Assembly: GCA_903842845.1 (NCBI GenBank)
Contig: CAIMNN010000089.1
Coordinates: 1-7,132 of the forward strand
Source of the DNA: an uncultured Acidobacteriaceae bacterium
GTDB taxonomy: Bacteria > Acidobacteriota > Terriglobia > Terriglobales > Acidobacteriaceae
Reading direction: 5' to 3'
DNA: 7,132 nt
Positions 4,518 to 7,132 of this stretch are shown here, piece after piece. The position numbers and the translations under genes are program-made. The notes beneath the pieces are model-generated. The model was not told the DNA's origin, did no database searches, and worked only from the letters and a program-made list of their open reading frames with translations. Positions within the stretch are counted from its first letter, which is position 1. Each line of letters opens with the position of its first letter.

Positions 4518-5498
4518 CTAAAAAATATTGTTGCCGGATTGTCCTGAGCTGCCGCCGGACTGTCCTGTCCCCGAACCGGTGCCGTTGTTGGGGTTGCCCC
4601 AGGCAGTGCCGTTGTTTCCGTTGTTGTTGTAGTCGCCGCCAACGCCCGTCGGATTAAATCCGTATCCCGGTTGGTTAGTCTGGCCGCCAACCCCACCTGC
4701 TCCGCTGGCATAGTACTGCTCAAGCGCCGGGTCGAAGATGAACTCCCATTCGTTGTACTTGTTGCGCTTGCGATACGTGATCATCGTCGACTTGGGGCTG
4801 TTGGGTGAAAATCCAATGATGCCACCGCCGCCAAACGTCTGCCCCGACAACCCATTGCCGGACTGGCCATTCTGACCATTCTGTCCACTCGAGCCCTGCT
4901 GCTGTTGAGCGTACGCGCTGGAACCGCTTGTCGGGTTGTAAGGCTGCTGCGTTGAGCTCTGATTGCTCTGGTCGGTCCCGGTTCCTGAACCGGTTCCACT
5001 CCCGCTGCTGCTGTCATTCGAACCAGTCTGCCCTTGTTGACTTGAGTCGGTGGGATTACCGCCGAACAGATTGTTGTTTTGCACACCCACTGGACCTATG
5101 CCGCCACCCAGTCCACCGCCCATGATCGGCTTGCCAAAAAAACCCAGCGTCTTCGTCTTCGCCTGGCCGTAACGGATTATCTTCCACTCGTCCTTGCCTG
5201 TGGTCGGGTCTTTGTACTTCTTGCGCAGATAGCGGATGTTGTTCGTCTTCACCAGTGCCTCAAGGGTTGGTGGAAAGGCGCGAGTTTTGCGATGATACAG
5301 CTCGATGGCGCGCATGTACTGCTTGCCCCGCTGCTGCGTCTCCAACTCCTGGTCCCTTTGCAGTTGCTTGATCACCTTGGGCATGGCGACGCTCAGCCAA
5401 ATAGTCAGGGTGAAGAGAATAAAAATGACCGCAAGCAGCGTGTAGCCTGCCTCGTGCGCCCTGCCTCTCCCCTTCGTCCCTGTTGACTGCTGCGTCAT
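4518..5498 (-). CDS. GspG-like type IV pilin/T2SS pseudopilin with low-complexity insert
   Basis: A 326-aa pilin-like membrane protein, last gene of the pilus operon. A short basic leader ends in Gly18, then 'YTLLAVIFILFTLTIW' forms the hydrophobic helix; prepilin peptidase should cut after Gly18. Mature residue 5 is Ala23 rather than the usual Glu, and residue 1 is Tyr. Residues 47-110 look GspG-like: 'RGKQYMRAIELYHRK', 'FPPTLEALV', 'RYLRKKYKDP' and 'EWKIIRYG'. A Gly/Ser/Gln/Asn/Thr-rich insert (about 125-222) follows, then a second small block at 224-263 with 'NKYNEWEFIFDPALEQYY', then a Gly/Asn-rich tail to the C-terminus. The start is placed at the ATG at 5498, 8 nt after the upstream stop codon; a TTG at 5510 overlapping that stop would add 4 residues, and neither has a strong ribosome site. 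It probably acts as a (pseudo)pilin of the same machine as its neighbours. Confidence 0.85.
   Translation of the reverse strand: MTQQSTGTKGRGRAHEAGYTLLAVIFILFTLTIWLSVAMPKVIKQLQRDQELETQQRGKQYMRAIELYHRKTRAFPPTLEALVKTNNIRYLRKKYKDPTTGKDEWKIIRYGQAKTKTLGFFGKPIMGGGLGGGIGPVGVQNNNLFGGNPTDSSQQGQTGSNDSSSGSGTGSGTGTDQSNQSSTQQPYNPTSGSSAYAQQQQGSSGQNGQNGQSGNGLSGQTFGGGGIIGFSPNSPKSTMITYRKRNKYNEWEFIFDPALEQYYASGAGGVGGQTNQPGYGFNPTGVGGDYNNNGNNGTAWGNPNNGTGSGTGQSGGSSGQSGNNIF
4833..5063 (-). repeat. Low-complexity Gly/Ser/Gln/Asn coding stretch in the pseudopilin
   Basis: Residues 146-222 of the pseudopilin consist almost only of Gly, Ser, Gln, Asn and Thr, with runs such as 'GSGTGSGTGT', four Gln in a row, and 'GQNGQNGQ'. 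The repeats are imperfect in DNA, so this is not a simple recent tandem duplication. A second such stretch codes for the C-terminal tail (4521-4709). Confidence 0.75.
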
Positions 5499-5506
5499 TG
5501 CTCTGC

Positions 5507-6133
5507 TCAATTCCGTTCGCCGGAGAACTCCACCGGCTGCGTGTTCTTGTAGCTCAGGTCGGTCACCTGCACGTTGTTGGGCGTGATCGCGCCTATTTTG
5601 TAGCGATGATCGACTATCTCGCCCGTGTGTGCGATGAAAATATCCTCACCGCGGCTGAAGAATGCGCTCAGGGTCTTATCCCTGGTCTGCGTGTAGCCGA
5701 AGTACTTCAGGTCTATCGGCGGTGCCTTGGGAACCTGAGGAATTGTCACCTCTGGCGTGCCATTCGGTCCCGTGTTGCGCGCATCCTTGAGCGGCTGCTC
5801 CATCTCTTCAAGCGGCAGTGAATCCGCTGAGAAGACATTCCGTCCGCGTCCGCCGTAAAGGATGGCCTCCGACTCGCCCAACCGCGCAAGATTCAGCTCA
5901 GGATTGATATTGTCGTCTGCGATCTTCTCCGCCGCTGGACCATTTGAATTCTGCTGCGGCCCCTGACCGGCAGCGTGCTGTTGGTTCGCCACAGGTTTGG
6001 CCGAAGTGTTGTTTGCTGCCGGCTTGGATGAACCGCCAAATATCTCCCAGAGCGCTACCACCAGGATCACTGCAAAGAGTCCGGCCAGGAGGTAAACCTG
6101 ACGCTTGTTTTCAGTACCAAGCTTGATCGCCAT
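5507..6133 (-). CDS. pilP: PilP/GspC-like pilus assembly protein
   Basis: A 208-aa bitopic inner-membrane protein placed directly after the PilO-like gene. A short cytoplasmic N-terminus is followed by one TM helix (about 14-33), then a long Asn/Gln/Ala/Pro-rich periplasmic linker (35-80), a conserved-looking 'EAILYGGRGRNVFSAD' segment (89-104), a Pro-rich turn, and a small beta domain at 138-196 ('PIDLKYFGYTQT', 'LSAFFSRGEDIFIAHTGE', 'YKIGAITPNNVQVTDL'). This homology-region pattern is that of PilP and of GspC in type II secretion: such proteins link the inner-membrane platform to the secretin in the outer membrane. PilP proper is a lipoprotein, whereas this one has a TM anchor as in GspC. 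The ATG at 6133 is 2 nt after the upstream stop, with AAGGGGGG 9 nt before it. The symbol follows position and domain type. Confidence 0.8.
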   Translation of the reverse strand: MAIKLGTENKRQVYLLAGLFAVILVVALWEIFGGSSKPAANNTSAKPVANQQHAAGQGPQQNSNGPAAEKIADDNINPELNLARLGESEAILYGGRGRNVFSADSLPLEEMEQPLKDARNTGPNGTPEVTIPQVPKAPPIDLKYFGYTQTRDKTLSAFFSRGEDIFIAHTGEIVDHRYKIGAITPNNVQVTDLSYKNTQPVEFSGERN

Positions 6134-6135
6134 GG

Positions 6136-6834
6136 TTATATGCCCCCCTTGCTTTTGTTCGCTGCCGGGTTCGGGCTTTTGCCGCCCTTGCCTTTGTCGC
6201 TGCTCTGGTCATTTTTATCTTCCGGCATGCCGGTTTTGTCTTCCGGCTTTTCGCTCTTGTCCTCAGGAACATTGGCCGCATCGCCGGGGCGCATCCAGGT
6301 TGAGACCTGAAGCCGCAGGTTGACCGTGCCGCCCTGCTGGCCGGTAAGCGCCATGCCGCGCACTACAAAAAAGTTCTCGTCCCGTTCCAGCCCGTTGATG
6401 AAGCGCAGCATTCCCGTGTAATCACCGCTGACGGAAGCGTCAATCGGCACCTCGGTCAGCGAGTCGCTCGGCTTGCCCTTGCCATAGGCCACGCGCGTCA
6501 ACCGTACGCTGTTCTTCACGGCGATATTACCCAGGTGAACTGCAATCGTCGAGTAGTTCGACGGAACGCGCTTCGAGAGAAAATCCTTTATCTCCGTGCG
6601 GCTCAGTTCAACCTTCTTGTCCAGCCCGCGCAACGGTGCGGTCCGGTTCTCAAGCACCAGTAATTGAGTCTGGCGTTTCAGTAACTCGTCGCTCTTGCTG
6701 GCGCTCACATCTATCCAGTCAAAAGCTACGCGTATGCCGAGCACGAGCACGACCACAAAAAGCAGAACCGCCACAACAGCGTGCCAGGTCAATGGAGAGC
6801 GCAATTGTTCTTTTACATCAGAGAAGTTGCTCAT
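6136..6834 (-). CDS. pilO: PilO-like pilus assembly protein with PEDK-repeat tail
   Basis: A 232-aa bitopic inner-membrane protein that, in type IV pili and type II secretion (where GspM is the counterpart), pairs with PilN/GspL to form the periplasmic alignment complex. Residues 18-36 are the TM helix, 42-90 a coiled-coil-like helix ('KSDELLKRQTQLLVLENR' region), and 95-181 the ferredoxin-like PilO domain, with 'EVPIDASVSGDYTGMLRFINGLER' region (128-151) and 'NLRLQVSTWM' as its best landmarks. From 185 on a hydrophilic tail carries three PEDK heptads and then a Lys/Gly/Asn/Ser-rich end, not usual for PilO. The ATG at 6834 overlaps the upstream stop (ATGA), with AAGGAG 7 nt before it, showing tight coupling to the preceding gene. 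Confidence 0.86.
   Translation of the reverse strand: MSNFSDVKEQLRSPLTWHAVVAVLLFVVVLVLGIRVAFDWIDVSASKSDELLKRQTQLLVLENRTAPLRGLDKKVELSRTEIKDFLSKRVPSNYSTIAVHLGNIAVKNSVRLTRVAYGKGKPSDSLTEVPIDASVSGDYTGMLRFINGLERDENFFVVRGMALTGQQGGTVNLRLQVSTWMRPGDAANVPEDKSEKPEDKTGMPEDKNDQSSDKGKGGKSPNPAANKSKGGI
6208..6270 (-). repeat. Three 21-nt tandem repeats coding x-P-E-D-K-x-x
   Basis: Residues 189-209 of the PilO-like protein read VPEDKSE, KPEDKTG and MPEDKND: three heptads with Pro-Glu-Asp-Lys invariant. At DNA level the units are 21 nt and share the string TCTTCCGGC in two of the three. The segment is in frame, extends the C-terminal tail and looks like a local tandem expansion. Confidence 0.75.
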
Positions 6835-7132
6835 TGCTGAACTCCTTGCGGGGCTTGTGCAGGAGGAGTACTCGGCTGCTGGTCTTGCGGAGTTTGAGGA
6901 ATCAGCGGCGAGCGGAAGATCGGCCGCGGGGGCAATTGGCGCTGCTCGGGCCGCTGCGGCGGATTGTTCGGGTCAAATCCGGGTGGCATGCGGCGCGGCA
7001 TACCGTTGCGATTTCCAAACGGCTGCGGCTGTCCTGCTTGTATCGGAAAGCGCCCCTGAGGTTGAGGATTCTGATTTGCCGCCGGGGCCGTCGGCATCGG
7101 CCGAGGCGAGGTCACAGGACGAACCTCAGCCG
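6831..7132 (-). CDS. C-terminal tail of a PilN-position protein (cut by window edge)
   Basis: An open frame running in from the right edge without a stop, ending at 6831 and overlapping the ATG of the PilO-like gene by 4 nt. Only about 100 C-terminal residues are visible. They are dominated by Pro, Gln, Arg and Asn ('PPGFDPNNPPQRPEQRQLPP', 'PQTPQDQQPSTPPAQAPQGV') and hold no recognisable fold or membrane segment. A GTG at 7113-7115 could be read as a start of a 94-aa protein, but the frame stays open to the edge, so this is more likely the tail of a longer protein. From the usual pilM-N-O-P order the best guess is PilN with a disordered extension. Its domain lies outside the window, so the identity is inferred from position only. 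Confidence 0.6.
   Translation of the reverse strand, partial: AEVRPVTSPRPMPTAPAANQNPQPQGRFPIQAGQPQPFGNRNGMPRRMPPGFDPNNPPQRPEQRQLPPRPIFRSPLIPQTPQDQQPSTPPAQAPQGVQQ

Noticed and set aside
4229..4723. Minus-strand 164-codon frame from the Fe-S carrier gene into the pseudopilin gene
   Set aside because: It reads through a strong terminator and through two well-supported genes in other frames.
4833..5063. CRISPR-like or minisatellite array
   Set aside because: The repetitive look comes from Gly/Ser/Gln/Asn codons; there is no constant repeat unit or spacer at DNA level.
5079..5821. Plus-strand frames opposite the pseudopilin and PilP-like genes
   Set aside because: Leu/Arg-rich antisense products without motifs; the minus-strand operon explains the region.

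Overview
The window looks like a stretch of core-type chromosome from a GC-rich, Gram-negative bacterium, most probably an Acidobacteriota (Terriglobia-like) member. This is an inference. It rests on the pil/T2SS-like operon whose pseudopilin carries a C-terminal 'YNEWEFIFDP' block, on the 'HLHLDCSLS' form of adenosine deaminase, and on promoter-like TAAACT boxes placed very close to start codons. There is no transposase, integrase, phage gene, CRISPR array, tRNA or rRNA.

Layout. (1) 1-497, minus strand: a 66-aa four-cysteine zinc-ribbon protein lies directly upstream of the N-terminal 97 residues of adenosine deaminase, which runs off the left edge. (2) 498-603: a 106-bp divergent promoter region with TANNNT boxes exactly 6 nt from the start codon on both sides (leaderless signature) and a 14-bp near-repeat with a 21-bp period. 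(3) 604-3427, plus strand: a Cof-type HAD phosphatase, a secreted SLT-type lytic transglycosylase and a YbhN/UPF0104 multi-pass membrane protein, closely spaced. A 13-bp hairpin spans the last stop codon. (4) 3497-3778, minus strand: a 93-aa two-TM protein of unknown function. (5) 3779-4093: a mostly non-coding region with one doubtful small ORF and the promoter of the next gene, which carries a palindrome. (6) 4094-4447, plus strand: an ErpA/IscA-type Fe-S carrier, closed by a strong hairpin terminator that also faces the convergent operon. (7) 4518-7132, minus strand: the end of a type IV pilus/T2SS inner-membrane operon, transcribed as the tail of a PilN-position protein, then PilO-like, PilP/GspC-like, then a GspG-like pseudopilin.

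The pilus genes are translationally coupled (ATGA overlap, 2-nt gap, 8-nt gap) and would form the periplasmic alignment platform plus a pseudopilin subunit. The lytic transglycosylase could open the wall for such a machine, but it is about 2.2 kb away and on the other strand, so a link is only speculation. I see no clearly new multi-gene system. The most distinctive points are the pseudopilin lacking Glu5 with its long Gly/Ser/Asn/Gln insert, the disordered extensions on pilus components, the divergent leaderless promoters, and the palindrome in the Fe-S carrier promoter.
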